Shown: positions 44,347 through 52,977 of the stretch, piece after piece
Layout of the letters: each line of letters starts with the position of its first letter
Position numbering within the stretch: position 1 is the stretch's first letter
Assembly (NCBI GenBank): GCA_030583605.1
Contig: CP129466.1
Location: forward strand, 2,735,001 to 2,799,000
Origin: Gammaproteobacteria bacterium
GTDB lineage: Bacteria; Pseudomonadota; Gammaproteobacteria; Steroidobacterales; GCA-2729495
Reading direction: 5' to 3'
Length of the DNA: 64,000 nucleotides
Program-made: the position numbers and the translations under genes
The notes under the pieces: model-generated
Told to the model about the DNA's origin: nothing
The model's input: only the letters and a program-made list of their open reading frames with translations
Database searches by the model: none

Positions 44347-45215
44347 GGAGCGACCGGCGTCACCTTGCGGAAATACGACCAGCTCGTTTCGTTCGGCCGT
44401 TCATCATCGAGCGGCGGCGGCGCGGTGTAGACCGGGAAGTTGCGCGCGATCTCTTCGCGAAAGGCTGCCGGCATGTCCTCGTAGCGGTCGAGCTTGCGCC
44501 CAGCCGTGTGGAAATAGATCACACCCGGGCGATCGCCCATCTCCATCCAGGGCAGCCAGTTCGACATGCGTACCCAGCCGATGCGCACCTGCACCGAGCG
44601 CGTTCGCGGGTTGGCGAGTTCGTCCACATCGCCGAAGAAGTTGAACATCTCGACCGCGTGGTACTTGCCGCCGATGTAGTCCTGGTAGTCGCCCGCGAGC
44701 GGATTGCGATAGAACAACGGCACCGTGGAGGTCAGCCACCAGTGATTGCCGTTGATCGAAAGCGGCAGGCGGAATGGCTGTCCGCCGCGGTCGAGCGCGC
44801 CGATGCGCTGGTTGACCGGATCGTTACTGACATGGACGACCTTGACCTCCTTGTCGGTCCAGGGGTTCTGCCAGGTGCGCAGCACCGCGCCTGTGGCCGG
44901 GTCCTTGTACACCATCACTTCGCGGGTGCTCATCTTGAAGCTGCCGTCCCGTGCCTCCCCGAGCGGCCCGCACTGGCGGATATTCATGCCCTCCACGGCA
45001 AACAGGCGGCGGTCCGGCTCGCCGGGGACGCGGCTGAAGGCGAATCCGTTCCAGTACCAGGTGACCACCTCGCCGTCCTTGAGCGAGCACTGGATCTTGC
45101 GCAAAGCGCTCAGTCCGTCCTGCGGGGAGTCGAGCTTCAGTTCGGCCGCGACAGCACCGCCGGCGAGAAACAGGGCAAGCGCGGCGATCCGGGCTGCAAT
45201 CGAGCTTGGCGACAT
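44343..45215 (-). CDS. Exported DUF1838-family protein
   Basis: This 290-residue protein belongs to DUF1838, a family of unknown function with a signal peptide (MSPSSIAARIAALALFLAGG AVAA). Landmarks are VVTWYWNGFAFSRVPGEPDR, LFAVEGMNIRQCG, TREVMVYKDPATGAVLRTWQ NPWTDKEV and a Trp-rich C-terminus (IGWVRMSNWLPWMEMGDRPG). DUF1838 genes are frequent near aromatic- and steroid-degradation genes, and the coupled ALDH and the divergent TonB receptor fit a catabolic locus. Its own role is not established. The stop overlaps the ALDH start by 4 bases. Confidence 0.82.
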   Translation of the reverse strand: MSPSSIAARIAALALFLAGGAVAAELKLDSPQDGLSALRKIQCSLKDGEVVTWYWNGFAFSRVPGEPDRRLFAVEGMNIRQCGPLGEARDGSFKMSTREVMVYKDPATGAVLRTWQNPWTDKEVKVVHVSNDPVNQRIGALDRGGQPFRLPLSINGNHWWLTSTVPLFYRNPLAGDYQDYIGGKYHAVEMFNFFGDVDELANPRTRSVQVRIGWVRMSNWLPWMEMGDRPGVIYFHTAGRKLDRYEDMPAAFREEIARNFPVYTAPPPLDDERPNETSWSYFRKVTPVAP

Positions 45216-45442
45216 GGCGAGGCTCCTGTGTTGGGGCCGATTAGCTTAACAAGACGCGGGCCATGCGTGGAGCAGCCAGGTCAGGATGCCCCGGTCGTTT
45301 CCTGTGCTATCGTTGCCGGCATCGTGCAGCACGCTGCGTTCAGACTCGTTCCCCACGGTCTGCGCCCCGGCCGGTACCGGGAAGTGCGCCCGCATTCACG
45401 ACCCCTGCCCGACCCACCGCTCACCGACCTGGAGATCGTGCC

Positions 45443-47890
45443 ATGCGATACTTCGCCGCTCCCTCGCGTCCGTTGAACGGCAGCCCTGCAATGGCCGCAG
45501 GCGCCGCACTGGCTGCGTTCATGTGCGGTGCAATGCCGGCCGCAGCCGAGATCGCAGAGATCGTGGTCGTGGCCCAGAAACGCGAACAGGCCCTGCAGGA
45601 GGTGCCGATCGCGATCTCGGCGTTCAACAGCGACGCATTAAGCAATGCCGGGATACGGGACATCCGCGACCTGGCCGTGCTCGCGCCGAGCCTGGTCCTG
45701 TCGAGTTCGCAGTCGGAAACCGCCGGCACCACCGCCCGCATTCGCGGCATCGGCACCACCGGTGACAACCTCGGACTCGAATCCTCCGTGGCGGTGTTCG
45801 TCGATGGCGTCTATCGCAACCGGAACAACGTGGCGCTGACCGACCTCGGCGATCTCGAGCGCATCGAGGTACTGCGTGGCCCACAGGGCACGCTGTTCGG
45901 CAAGAACGCCTCGGCCGGCCTCATCCACATCATCACCAAGGCGCCCGACCTGACGGATTTCAGCGCGTATGCGGATGCGAGTTTCGGCAACTACGATTAC
46001 CTCCACCTCGGCGCCGGCGCCACGGGCCCGGCGTTCGGCGGCCTCGGTTTCCGCCTCGACGCAACGGCCAGCCAGCGCGACGGGTTCATCGACGACCGCG
46101 CCTCCGGCGCCCAATACAACGATCGCGACCGTTACCTGGTGCGTGGCCAGCTCGGCGGGGAACTCACCGACGGCCTCGACCTGCGGCTCATCCTCGACTA
46201 CGCGAATCGTGAAGAGACCTGCTGCGCGGCGGTCAGCCGCGTGGTCGGCCCAACCGCCGCCGCCATCGCCTTGCTCGGCGGTACCGTGGTCAATCCGCCC
46301 GACCCCTACGGCCGTGCGATGTACAGCAATCGCAATCGCGGCTACGACCAGGACGTCGATGAGTGGGGCGCCTCGGCGGAGCTGAACTGGGAAACCGGCA
46401 TCGGCACCGTCACCTCGATTACCGCCTACCGCGACTGGGACGCGGAGCGCTCGCAGGACATCGACTTCACCGATGCCGACATCCTGTACCGGGCGCCGGG
46501 CACCTACGAAAACGAGTTTGAAACCTTCTCGCAGGAACTGCGCCTGGCGGGCCAGGCCGGCCCGGTGGAATGGCTGGTCGGCGCGTTCTTCATCAACGAG
46601 GAACTGACCTTCCGCGACGCCGTGCGTACCGGCGGCGCCTACGAGGGCTACGCCAACCTGCTGCTCTACGGCCTGAACCCGTCCGGAGGGCTGACCCAGC
46701 TGTCCACCATCACGGGAATGGCTCCCGGCACGGTATTCGCGGACGGTCGCGGCGCGCAGAGCGACCTGTTCGAGCAGGACGCCGACAGCTGGGCGCTGTT
46801 CACGCACAACATCTGGAGCATCACCGATGCGCTGAAGCTCACGCTCGGCCTGCGCTACACCGATGAAAGCAAGGATCTCGATGCGACGCTGGTGGCCGAC
46901 AACCCGGCCTGCGACGCAGCCAACGCGCGCCTGGGTGCCGTCCCGGCGCTGCTGCCATATCTCACGGCGACCGCGCAGCTCGTGTGCACACCGCTCTACA
47001 ACTCGCTGGTGGACGGCAGTTACAGCGGCACGCACGACGATGAGGAGTGGACCGGCACGATCGCGCTCTCCTACCAGATCGAGGCAGACTGGCTGGCTTA
47101 CGTGTCCTACGGCCGCGGCTACAAGGCGGGCGGCTTCAACCTCGACCGCGCCGGGTTCGCCAACCCGCTGCTGGCACTCGCGGTGCCGCCGCCGCGACCG
47201 GTGATCGTGCCGACCGCCGCCGACCTCGATTTCGACGAGGAAACCGTGGACGCCTACGAGATCGGCAGCAAGACCACGCTCCGGGAAATCATCACGGTCA
47301 ACGTCGCGGCCTTTTATCAGGAGTTCGACGACTTCCAGTTGAACAGCTTCACCGGCACCGGCTTTACCGTCAGCAACCTGCCCGAAGTGACTTCCAAGGG
47401 CGTGGAACTCGAGTGGGCGGCCGCGATCGCCGACGGGCTGACGCTGAACGGCGGCGCCACCTACACCAACGCCTCGTACGGCAACGATGCGAAAACACCG
47501 GCGGCGCTGCGTGGCCGGCGACTCACCAACGCGCCGTTCTGGGTGGTGACCGCCGCCGCGAGCTACGAACAGCCGATCACCGCCATGCTGACCGGCTTCG
47601 TGAACGGCGGTTTCCGTTTCAACACGGACATGAACACCGGCTCCGACCTCGACGTCGAGAAAGAGCAGGCCTCGTACGCCGTGGTCGATGCCGCCATCGG
47701 CTTTCGCACCGACGACGACCACTGGGTCGTGGAGCTGTGGGGCAGGAACATCTTCGACCGTGACTACGCGCAGGTCGTGTTCGACGCGCCGCTGCAGGGC
47801 CAGGGCACGGGCCCCGGCTCGACGCAGACCTTCAATGCATTCCTGGGCGACCCGGCCACCTGGGGCCTGAGCGTGCGCGCGAACTTCTGA
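45443..47890 (+). CDS. TonB-dependent outer-membrane receptor
   Basis: This 815-residue outer-membrane receptor has a signal peptide (residues 1-31, ending PAAA). A TonB box/plug start (EIAEIVVVAQKREQALQEVP) and plug (RIRGIGTTGDNLGLESSVAV FVDGVYRNR, LERIEVLRGPQGTLFGKNAS) follow. The long barrel ends in LSVRANF with a terminal Phe. The IEVLRGPQGTLFGKNASAGL segment is the classic plug-barrel border. Related receptors in sphingomonad- and Steroidobacter-like bacteria take up sugars, siderophores or steroid-like substrates; the ligand here is unknown. GGAG lies eight bases before the ATG at 45443. It is divergent from the DUF1838-ALDH operon and may take up its substrate. Confidence 0.9.
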   Translation: MRYFAAPSRPLNGSPAMAAGAALAAFMCGAMPAAAEIAEIVVVAQKREQALQEVPIAISAFNSDALSNAGIRDIRDLAVLAPSLVLSSSQSETAGTTARIRGIGTTGDNLGLESSVAVFVDGVYRNRNNVALTDLGDLERIEVLRGPQGTLFGKNASAGLIHIITKAPDLTDFSAYADASFGNYDYLHLGAGATGPAFGGLGFRLDATASQRDGFIDDRASGAQYNDRDRYLVRGQLGGELTDGLDLRLILDYANREETCCAAVSRVVGPTAAAIALLGGTVVNPPDPYGRAMYSNRNRGYDQDVDEWGASAELNWETGIGTVTSITAYRDWDAERSQDIDFTDADILYRAPGTYENEFETFSQELRLAGQAGPVEWLVGAFFINEELTFRDAVRTGGAYEGYANLLLYGLNPSGGLTQLSTITGMAPGTVFADGRGAQSDLFEQDADSWALFTHNIWSITDALKLTLGLRYTDESKDLDATLVADNPACDAANARLGAVPALLPYLTATAQLVCTPLYNSLVDGSYSGTHDDEEWTGTIALSYQIEADWLAYVSYGRGYKAGGFNLDRAGFANPLLALAVPPPRPVIVPTAADLDFDEETVDAYEIGSKTTLREIITVNVAAFYQEFDDFQLNSFTGTGFTVSNLPEVTSKGVELEWAAAIADGLTLNGGATYTNASYGNDAKTPAALRGRRLTNAPFWVVTAAASYEQPITAMLTGFVNGGFRFNTDMNTGSDLDVEKEQASYAVVDAAIGFRTDDDHWVVELWGRNIFDRDYAQVVFDAPLQGQGTGPGSTQTFNAFLGDPATWGLSVRANF

Positions 47891-47914
47891 CGGACCACGG
47901 GTTACGGCCGAAAC

Positions 47915-47936
47915 CGGCCCGGGCACCCCCGGGCCG
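47915..47936. terminator. Perfect GC hairpin between convergent genes (terminator-like, no T-run)
   Basis: CGGCCCGGG (47915-47923) pairs with CCCGGGCCG (47928-47936) around a CACC loop. It lies 25 bases past the receptor stop and 32 bases before the phhB stop. The stem is strong but neither side has a T-run, so it may stop transcription weakly or only slow it. Confidence 0.5.
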
Positions 47937-47967
47937 CGAAGTCAGGCACGCACCGGCCCGACGCTCG

Positions 47968-48312
47968 CTACCCGAACAACCGGTCGACCTTCGCGGCGCA
48001 GATGAAGTCGTTCTCGCTCAGGCCCGCGATCGCGTGCGTCCACCACCGGACGGTGCAACGGCCGTAATGCACCTCGAGGTCGGGGTGATGGTCTTCCGCA
48101 TCCGCGATCCACGCGACCGCGTTCACGAAGCCGATGGTCCGGCGGTAATCGGCGAACGTGAAGACCCGGCTGATGGATTTGCCGTCGGCCGCAAGCTTCC
48201 AGCCGGCGTCCAGGGCACGCATCAGATTCCCGGCCTCGTCCGCCGTCAGCGCAGGAATGCCGCCCTCGCAGGGCCTGCAGCGTCGGGCAGTCAGGTCACA
48301 GGCTGTCGTCAT
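47968..48312 (-). CDS. phhB: 4a-hydroxytetrahydrobiopterin dehydratase (pterin carbinolamine dehydratase)
   Basis: This enzyme of about 114 residues dehydrates 4a-hydroxytetrahydropterin for pterin recycling in aromatic hydroxylation and also aids pterin binding. The active-site pattern EDHHPDLEVHYGRCTVRWWT H is present (HHP, then Y..V...TH), together with RVFTFADYRRTIGFVNAVAW. Of two ATGs, the one at 48312 has GGAG at the right spacing. It is 32 bases downstream of the vWA gene on the same strand, so it is possibly the last gene of that operon, but functionally unrelated. No phenylalanine hydroxylase gene is in the window. Confidence 0.93.
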   Translation of the reverse strand: MTTACDLTARRCRPCEGGIPALTADEAGNLMRALDAGWKLAADGKSISRVFTFADYRRTIGFVNAVAWIADAEDHHPDLEVHYGRCTVRWWTHAIAGLSENDFICAAKVDRLFG

Positions 48313-48344
48313 CGGCATCTCCTTCCCGCATCGTCAGCCAGCGC

Positions 48345-49334
48345 TCAGTTGAGCGTCGTCAGCGCCACGAACGTCCCGCCGTTGCGCTCGCAGAGCGTGC
48401 GCATCAGGTTGGCGAAGCGCAGCGCATTGCCGATGCGCCCGCCGGCGAGCTGCGTCGGGAACCCTACTCCGTGTATGCGCACGAGGCGGTTGCCCAGCTC
48501 ATCGGCCTTGTTGATGCGCTCGACGTAGCGGGAGACCGCCTCGACCTGCCCCGTCGGAAAATCGTCGCCGAACACGAAAATGGCGACCGACTTGCCGGGC
48601 TCGTAAAACGTGCTGATCGCCTCCGCAATACCTTCCACGGGGCTGGAGTCGCTGTAGGGGCTCCAGTTCGACAGGGTGTTGATGATGCGCCGTCGCGTGT
48701 TCGGCGAATCCGGAATCCACTTGCCCGCGTAACTCGGGAACATGTACTTGCCCTCGTCATTGAGCACCTGGATGCCCTTGACGCGCGGATGGACCTGCAG
48801 TGTTTCCGACACCTTGCGCAACACCAGCCGCCAGGGCCCCTGGAACATGCTACCGGAGGTATCGATCACGAAGATGATGTACTGGCTGTCCACCGGAATT
48901 CCGCCGACGGTGGTGTCGTCCGCCGGCGGGCGGTAGTTGGCGAGCAGTGCCCGCATCTCGTCCGTGAGGCGCTGGCGCGCAGCCAGCAGATCGCCCTCGG
49001 CGTCTGTATCGACACCCTGCTGCTTGCTGGCCGCAAACTGGCCGCGGATCCTGCTGAGATCACCCTGCAGGCGCGCCAGTGCGTCCCGGTTCTGCGACAG
49101 TTGCTCCTCCACTGTCAGCCTGTCGCGATTGAGGATGTCGGTCTCACCGCGAATCCGGACGAGTTCCTCCTGCAGGGCTGCGATCAATTCGCGCCGCTCG
49201 GTCTTCGCCTGCTCGATGATCCGCGGTTCGCCGGCCTTGTTCAGCACGAGCAACATGATGACGGCGCCGAAGCCGCAGCAGATCGCGTCGAGGAACGACA
49301 GGCTGAAGACCTCGACTTCGCGTCGCCGCGCCAT
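48345..49334 (-). CDS. Membrane-anchored von Willebrand A (vWA) protein with ExbD-like N-terminus, member 1
   Basis: This 329-residue protein begins MARRREVEVFSLSFLDAICC GFGAVIMLLVLN: a basic segment, then a single hydrophobic helix with Asp16 at its start. A long coiled coil follows (about residues 36-135), then a vWA domain (about 148-325) with the MIDAS motif FVIDTSGSMFQG, and FVFGDDFPTG. The N-terminus aligns in spacing with ExbD/TolR/MotB, whose membrane Asp carries protons. The predicted vWA domain lies in the periplasm. Its start overlaps the stop of the second vWA gene by one base. It is the last clearly related gene of the operon; phhB follows. Role inferred, not known. Confidence 0.82.
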   Translation of the reverse strand: MARRREVEVFSLSFLDAICCGFGAVIMLLVLNKAGEPRIIEQAKTERRELIAALQEELVRIRGETDILNRDRLTVEEQLSQNRDALARLQGDLSRIRGQFAASKQQGVDTDAEGDLLAARQRLTDEMRALLANYRPPADDTTVGGIPVDSQYIIFVIDTSGSMFQGPWRLVLRKVSETLQVHPRVKGIQVLNDEGKYMFPSYAGKWIPDSPNTRRRIINTLSNWSPYSDSSPVEGIAEAISTFYEPGKSVAIFVFGDDFPTGQVEAVSRYVERINKADELGNRLVRIHGVGFPTQLAGGRIGNALRFANLMRTLCERNGGTFVALTTLN

Positions 49335-50434
49335 TACGGCCAGTCCCGCGACGGGGTGAGCATGGAGCCGCCACTCACCATGGCGAGATTCCAGAACAAC
49401 CCGGCGGCATCCGGGTCACCGTCCATCGGCAGCAGGATCACGTTGACCGGGATGCGGCGTGGCAATGCCCGCGTGGCCTGCACCATGAAGCTCACCCGCT
49501 TGTCGGCACGGACATCCTCCGGCGTTGCCGGCGCCCTGGAGCCCTGTGTCGGCAGGCCGTCGGTGATCAGGAAGACATTGTCCGGCGGCGGATCGAGCCG
49601 CTTCAGCGCCTCGAAGGCATTGACGAGACTCGTGCCCTTCTGCGGCACCACCTTGCGCAGCGCGGCCACTGCGCGCGTGAGCTCCTGGCCGTCGCGGACC
49701 TCGATCCACTGCCCGTCCGTGCCGTCCACGACGCTGCGTGCCTCCTCGTTGAACACGTAGATCTGCACGCGGCTGCCCGGACGAATCTGCGTCGTGAGCC
49801 AGTCCACCGTCTTGACCGCCTGGCGCCACTTCGGTGCGCGCAGCTTGCGCTCATCGTTCATGCTGCGGAACCGGACCACGTTGACGAAGGTGCGCCCGAG
49901 CATGCTGGCGGAGGCATCCAGCAGGATCAGCACGCGGCTGCCGCCCATGTGGATGCCGGTGAGATACTGGCGATTGCCGTCCCCGACGAACGATCGCACA
50001 CGCTGCCCGGTCGCGGGCTCGGCCTCGGCCACCCGGGCGGCGAGCCGCTTGTTCGCCTCCTCGAGCTGGCGTATGTCGGCCTTGAGCTGCTCGACACTCT
50101 CCCGGCGGGCGGTGGTGTCGTCCTTGCTGCTGGCGAGTTCCTCACGCAGCTTTTTCAGCAACAGCTCGATGCGGCGCGCCTCGCCCGCCACGATCTCGTT
50201 GCGTTCCCGTTCGTCGCGCACCGAGTTGCGCAGGCGCACCAGATCCTTGCGCCCGTCGAGCACCTCCTCCTCGATACGGCTGGTCTCGCCGGCGACCTGT
50301 TCGCCCGCCTTGCTGGCGCGCGCCGCCACCTGGGAATTGATGATGACGAACAGCAGCACGACGGCGCCGAAACCACAGGATATGCAGTCCAGGAACGACA
50401 GGCTGAAGACCTCGATCTTGCGTCTACGCGCCAC
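49334..50434 (-). CDS. Membrane-anchored vWA protein with ExbD-like N-terminus, member 2
   Basis: This 366-residue protein has the same layout as its neighbour: VARRRKIEVFSLSFLDCISC with Asp16 again at the start of the helix, a longer coiled coil (residues 40-165), and a vWA domain with a variant MIDAS (LILLDASASMLG, DxSxS kept) and VFLITDGLPTQG. The two vWA proteins share about twenty residues at the N-terminus nearly unchanged and diverge after it, as expected for a heteromeric pair. The GTG at 50434 is supported by GAGG six bases upstream and overlaps the FHA gene by 11 bases. The upstream in-frame extension is Arg/Ser-rich noise. Confidence 0.82.
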   Translation of the reverse strand: MARRRKIEVFSLSFLDCISCGFGAVVLLFVIINSQVAARASKAGEQVAGETSRIEEEVLDGRKDLVRLRNSVRDERERNEIVAGEARRIELLLKKLREELASSKDDTTARRESVEQLKADIRQLEEANKRLAARVAEAEPATGQRVRSFVGDGNRQYLTGIHMGGSRVLILLDASASMLGRTFVNVVRFRSMNDERKLRAPKWRQAVKTVDWLTTQIRPGSRVQIYVFNEEARSVVDGTDGQWIEVRDGQELTRAVAALRKVVPQKGTSLVNAFEALKRLDPPPDNVFLITDGLPTQGSRAPATPEDVRADKRVSFMVQATRALPRRIPVNVILLPMDGDPDAAGLFWNLAMVSGGSMLTPSRDWP

Positions 50435-51785
50435 GATCGACCTCGACAATGAGCGTGAACTGCCGCGGTGGCTGACCGAGCGAGAGCACGTCGCCGGCCT
50501 GCAGCGCCGCCGCACCCTCGATGCGATGTCCGTTGAGCAGCGTGCCGTAGCGACTCTGGTCGTGCACGATCACGCGCCCTGATTCCACACGGATGGTGCA
50601 GTGCCGACGCGACACGCCGGCCGCGTCGGCACTGATCCGGATGCCGTACTCGTCCGCCTCGAGCCCGGTGCCGATGTGCAACTCACCGTCGCTGAGCCGC
50701 CAGGCCCGCCCCTCGAACACGATGTGGCTCGGTGCCGGTGCCGCGACCGACGCATCGGCCGGCCCCATATCGGCCGGCGGCTGGTCGAACGGCAGCGTGG
50801 TCGTCAGCCGCACCGCTCCCTCGGCGCCATTGCCGGCACCGAGACGCAACGCGCCCCGGGCCGCAGCACCCGGCTCTAGCAGCATGACGGTGCAGGCGGG
50901 CAGGCGCGACAGAGTCTCGAGCAGGCCCGGGAAATCCGCGAGCCGCGGATGCACCAGCAGCACCGAGGGTTCGTGCGGCGAAAATCGCGCGCGCAGTTTC
51001 TGCGTCACCGGCTCCCACAGCCGCGCGATGCGCTCGCGCAGCGCCGACGCATCGAGACGCGCCTCGAAGCGCTGGCCGGCGTACTCCATTGATGCCGGAG
51101 CCTGCGCCGCCCGGGAAGCCACGAGCAACCAGCCCGGGAGCCGGTCGTAGAGCTGCTGCTCGCTCGCGGCGTCGTGCAACGGGTCGAAACGCGAGCCCTC
51201 GACGAACTGGCGGGCGATGAAAGCCGCGCAGCCGCGCTCCAGCGCCTCGATCCCGCAGCGCTCGACGGTCTCGCGCGCGACGAAGCGCGCCGCGCCACCC
51301 TCCTGGCCGACTCGGGTAATGAAGGCATTCTCCAGCGTGGCCTGCAGATGCCAGATCGAGCGCCCCGGGCAGGGACGGCGGCTCGCGGCTACCGCGGCGT
51401 CGACCAGTCCCGTGACCGGCATGCCGATGTCGCGGGCGATGCCGAGCAACAGGCCGAGCTGCCCGGCCGACCATTCCGGCATCCCGACGAGCACCACGCC
51501 ATCGGCGCCTGCACAGAGCGACCACAGGTGCGCGAGGTGCTCGTGCACGAGGTCCGCGGAGCTGCGGCAGCGCGCGAGCGGCTGCGGCAGCGGGGCTTCG
51601 GCCATCTCGGCCCAGTAACGGCGCTGCGCAAGGCGCGGCTTCGCGCGCACCAGTGCACAGGCTTCATCGCCGAAACGCAGAACCCCGTCGAGATCCGCCG
51701 CGTAACCGGGGCCGAGGAGTGACACGTCGCCCGGCCCGGCCATCGCCAGGCTTGCATCGTTCAGTTCCAGGGCTGCGATGGGCAT
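50424..51785 (-). CDS. Actin/Hsp70-like fold protein fused to a C-terminal FHA domain
   Basis: This 453-residue cytoplasmic protein starts MPIAALELNDASLAMAG, resembling the first strands of Hsp70/FtsA/PilM-type ATPases. GVVLVGMPEWSAGQLGLLLG, then IARDIGMPVTGLVDAAVAAS, match the Hsp70 'P..f...QR.A...A....' and 'EPTAAA' positions. The phosphate-2 motif is poorly kept (HLQATLENAFITRV), so ATPase activity is uncertain. The C-terminal 100 residues form an FHA phosphothreonine-binding domain (IVFEGRAWRLSDGELHIGTG, ISADAAGVSRRHCTIRVESG, SRYGTLLNGHRIEG). The FHA domain could read phosphorylation by the operon's kinase. It overlaps the second vWA gene by 11 bases and lies 16 bases after the channel gene. 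Confidence 0.75.
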   Translation of the reverse strand: MPIAALELNDASLAMAGPGDVSLLGPGYAADLDGVLRFGDEACALVRAKPRLAQRRYWAEMAEAPLPQPLARCRSSADLVHEHLAHLWSLCAGADGVVLVGMPEWSAGQLGLLLGIARDIGMPVTGLVDAAVAASRRPCPGRSIWHLQATLENAFITRVGQEGGAARFVARETVERCGIEALERGCAAFIARQFVEGSRFDPLHDAASEQQLYDRLPGWLLVASRAAQAPASMEYAGQRFEARLDASALRERIARLWEPVTQKLRARFSPHEPSVLLVHPRLADFPGLLETLSRLPACTVMLLEPGAAARGALRLGAGNGAEGAVRLTTTLPFDQPPADMGPADASVAAPAPSHIVFEGRAWRLSDGELHIGTGLEADEYGIRISADAAGVSRRHCTIRVESGRVIVHDQSRYGTLLNGHRIEGAAALQAGDVLSLGQPPRQFTLIVEVDRGA

Positions 51786-51801
51786 CGCGCGTCAACCGCG
51801 G

Positions 51802-52599
51802 TCAGTCGGTGTGCAGGTGCCGGATCAGGCGATCATCCGTGTATGCCTCGACATCGAACACCAGCCGCTCCTGCATCAGCTGCAACTGGTGCACGAGAAA
51901 CATCAGCGGAATGCTGAGCAGCAGCGCGATGAGGGTCGAGTTGAAGGCCGTGCCGAGATTCTCGGTGACGCCGCTGACATCGCCCTCGACCGCGAGGTGC
52001 GCCATGTTGAGCGCCAGCCCGATGCCGCGCACCGTGCCGATGAAGCCGATCGCCGGGATCGCCCACAGGATGTAGCGCACCATGGACAGCTCCGACTCGA
52101 GCCGCTCCCCCTCGGAACTCGCGAGCTGGTGGGTGGCCGATGCCACGTCCTGCACGTTGCGGGTGGCGCCGAAACGGATCAGCGCATTCTGCAGCGCGCG
52201 TGGCAGCAGGCTCGCGCGGTCGGCGGGCGGCAGCGCCTGCAGCTGGCGCAGGTACTCGCGCGTGTCCTCCGGCAGCACCCGCACACCCTCGGCGATCGGA
52301 ATCAACGCCTCATCGAGCAGCCGTCGCTCCCGCCTGAGCGCATTGCCCTTGTAACCGATGATCGCAATGCACCACAGCGCCAGCACGAAACAGGACTCCT
52401 GCTCGTAGTCCTTGACGATGATCCAGAGCGAAGACTCGGGCACGAAATCAGGGTCCTGCGCCATCCGCGCGCGTTGCTCGGCCAGCACTGCACCGGCGTT
52501 CGGCCAGACCACCGTGACGTAGATGCCGTGCACCAGGATCACGGCAATGATCAGCGCAAAAAGCTGGAAGACGAATTCGCGGGAAAAGGTACTGTTCAT
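51802..52599 (-). CDS. MotA/TolQ/ExbB-type proton-channel protein
   Basis: This 265-residue membrane protein has a first hydrophobic segment (residues 9-32), a second (about 70-84) and then a long cytoplasmic part. The MotA/TolQ/ExbB core follows (about 175-240): YILWAIPAIGFIGTVRGIGL, then GVTENLGTAFNSTLIALLLS IPLMFLVHQL. The Thr in GTVRG and the Thr in LGTAFNSTLIALL sit where the proton-path threonines of TolQ/ExbB occur. Such proteins form a pentamer around an ExbD/TolR/MotB dimer; here the vWA pair supplies those N-termini. GGAG precedes the ATG at 52599. It lies 16 bases before the actin-like/FHA gene. Confidence 0.88.
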   Translation of the reverse strand: MNSTFSREFVFQLFALIIAVILVHGIYVTVVWPNAGAVLAEQRARMAQDPDFVPESSLWIIVKDYEQESCFVLALWCIAIIGYKGNALRRERRLLDEALIPIAEGVRVLPEDTREYLRQLQALPPADRASLLPRALQNALIRFGATRNVQDVASATHQLASSEGERLESELSMVRYILWAIPAIGFIGTVRGIGLALNMAHLAVEGDVSGVTENLGTAFNSTLIALLLSIPLMFLVHQLQLMQERLVFDVEAYTDDRLIRHLHTD

Positions 52600-52636
52600 T
52601 CGGTCACTCCGGGCCGCGCGGCATCTGCCGCTGCCG

Positions 52637-52951
52637 TCAGATATCCGAGGGCAATGCGATCGGCAGATCCGCGGGCAGCGGCCTCGTGGGCCGGAACTCG
52701 CGAAGCTCCGCGTCCTTGTCGCCGCCGCTCATCTGCGCCTGCGCCTCGCGGAACTCCTTGTCCATCTCTTCGCGGCTCAACTCCGGCATGGCCGGTTTGG
52801 CCGCTGCCGGGGCGCCGGCTGCGCCGGGCTCCGGCGCCTGCAGGTACTGGCGTGGCGGGGACACGCCGAGCACGACCTCGGTCGCCGCACGCGCCATCCA
52901 GGTGGAGCCGAGCCCCGCCACGACCACCAGTCCGACCTTGACGATCTCCAT
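52637..52951 (-). CDS. Small single-pass membrane protein of the vWA/TolQ-like operon
   Basis: I do not recognise a family for this 104-residue protein. A signal-anchor-like segment (MEIVKVGLVVVAGLGSTWMA RAATEVVLG) is followed by a Pro/Ala-rich linker and an acidic helix (PELSREEMDKEFREAQAQMS GG) and a Pro-rich tail. It sits between the FHA-like/PEGA gene (26 bases away) and the channel gene (37 bases away), so it is most likely an assembly or accessory subunit. The ATG at 52951 is the only credible start. Confidence 0.7.
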   Translation of the reverse strand: MEIVKVGLVVVAGLGSTWMARAATEVVLGVSPPRQYLQAPEPGAAGAPAAAKPAMPELSREEMDKEFREAQAQMSGGDKDAELREFRPTRPLPADLPIALPSDI

Positions 52952-52977
52952 CGAGTTACTCCGGTGCGCGCAAGCCG

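Noticed and set aside
41488..44430. A 980-codon open frame on the plus strand
   Set aside because: It is antisense to the SulP, ALDH and DUF1838 genes; its protein is Arg/His/Gln-rich with no domain pattern, as expected for the complement of GC-rich coding DNA.
45638..47926. A 762-codon open frame on the minus strand
   Set aside because: Antisense to the TonB-dependent receptor, with Val/Gly/Arg-rich low-information sequence.
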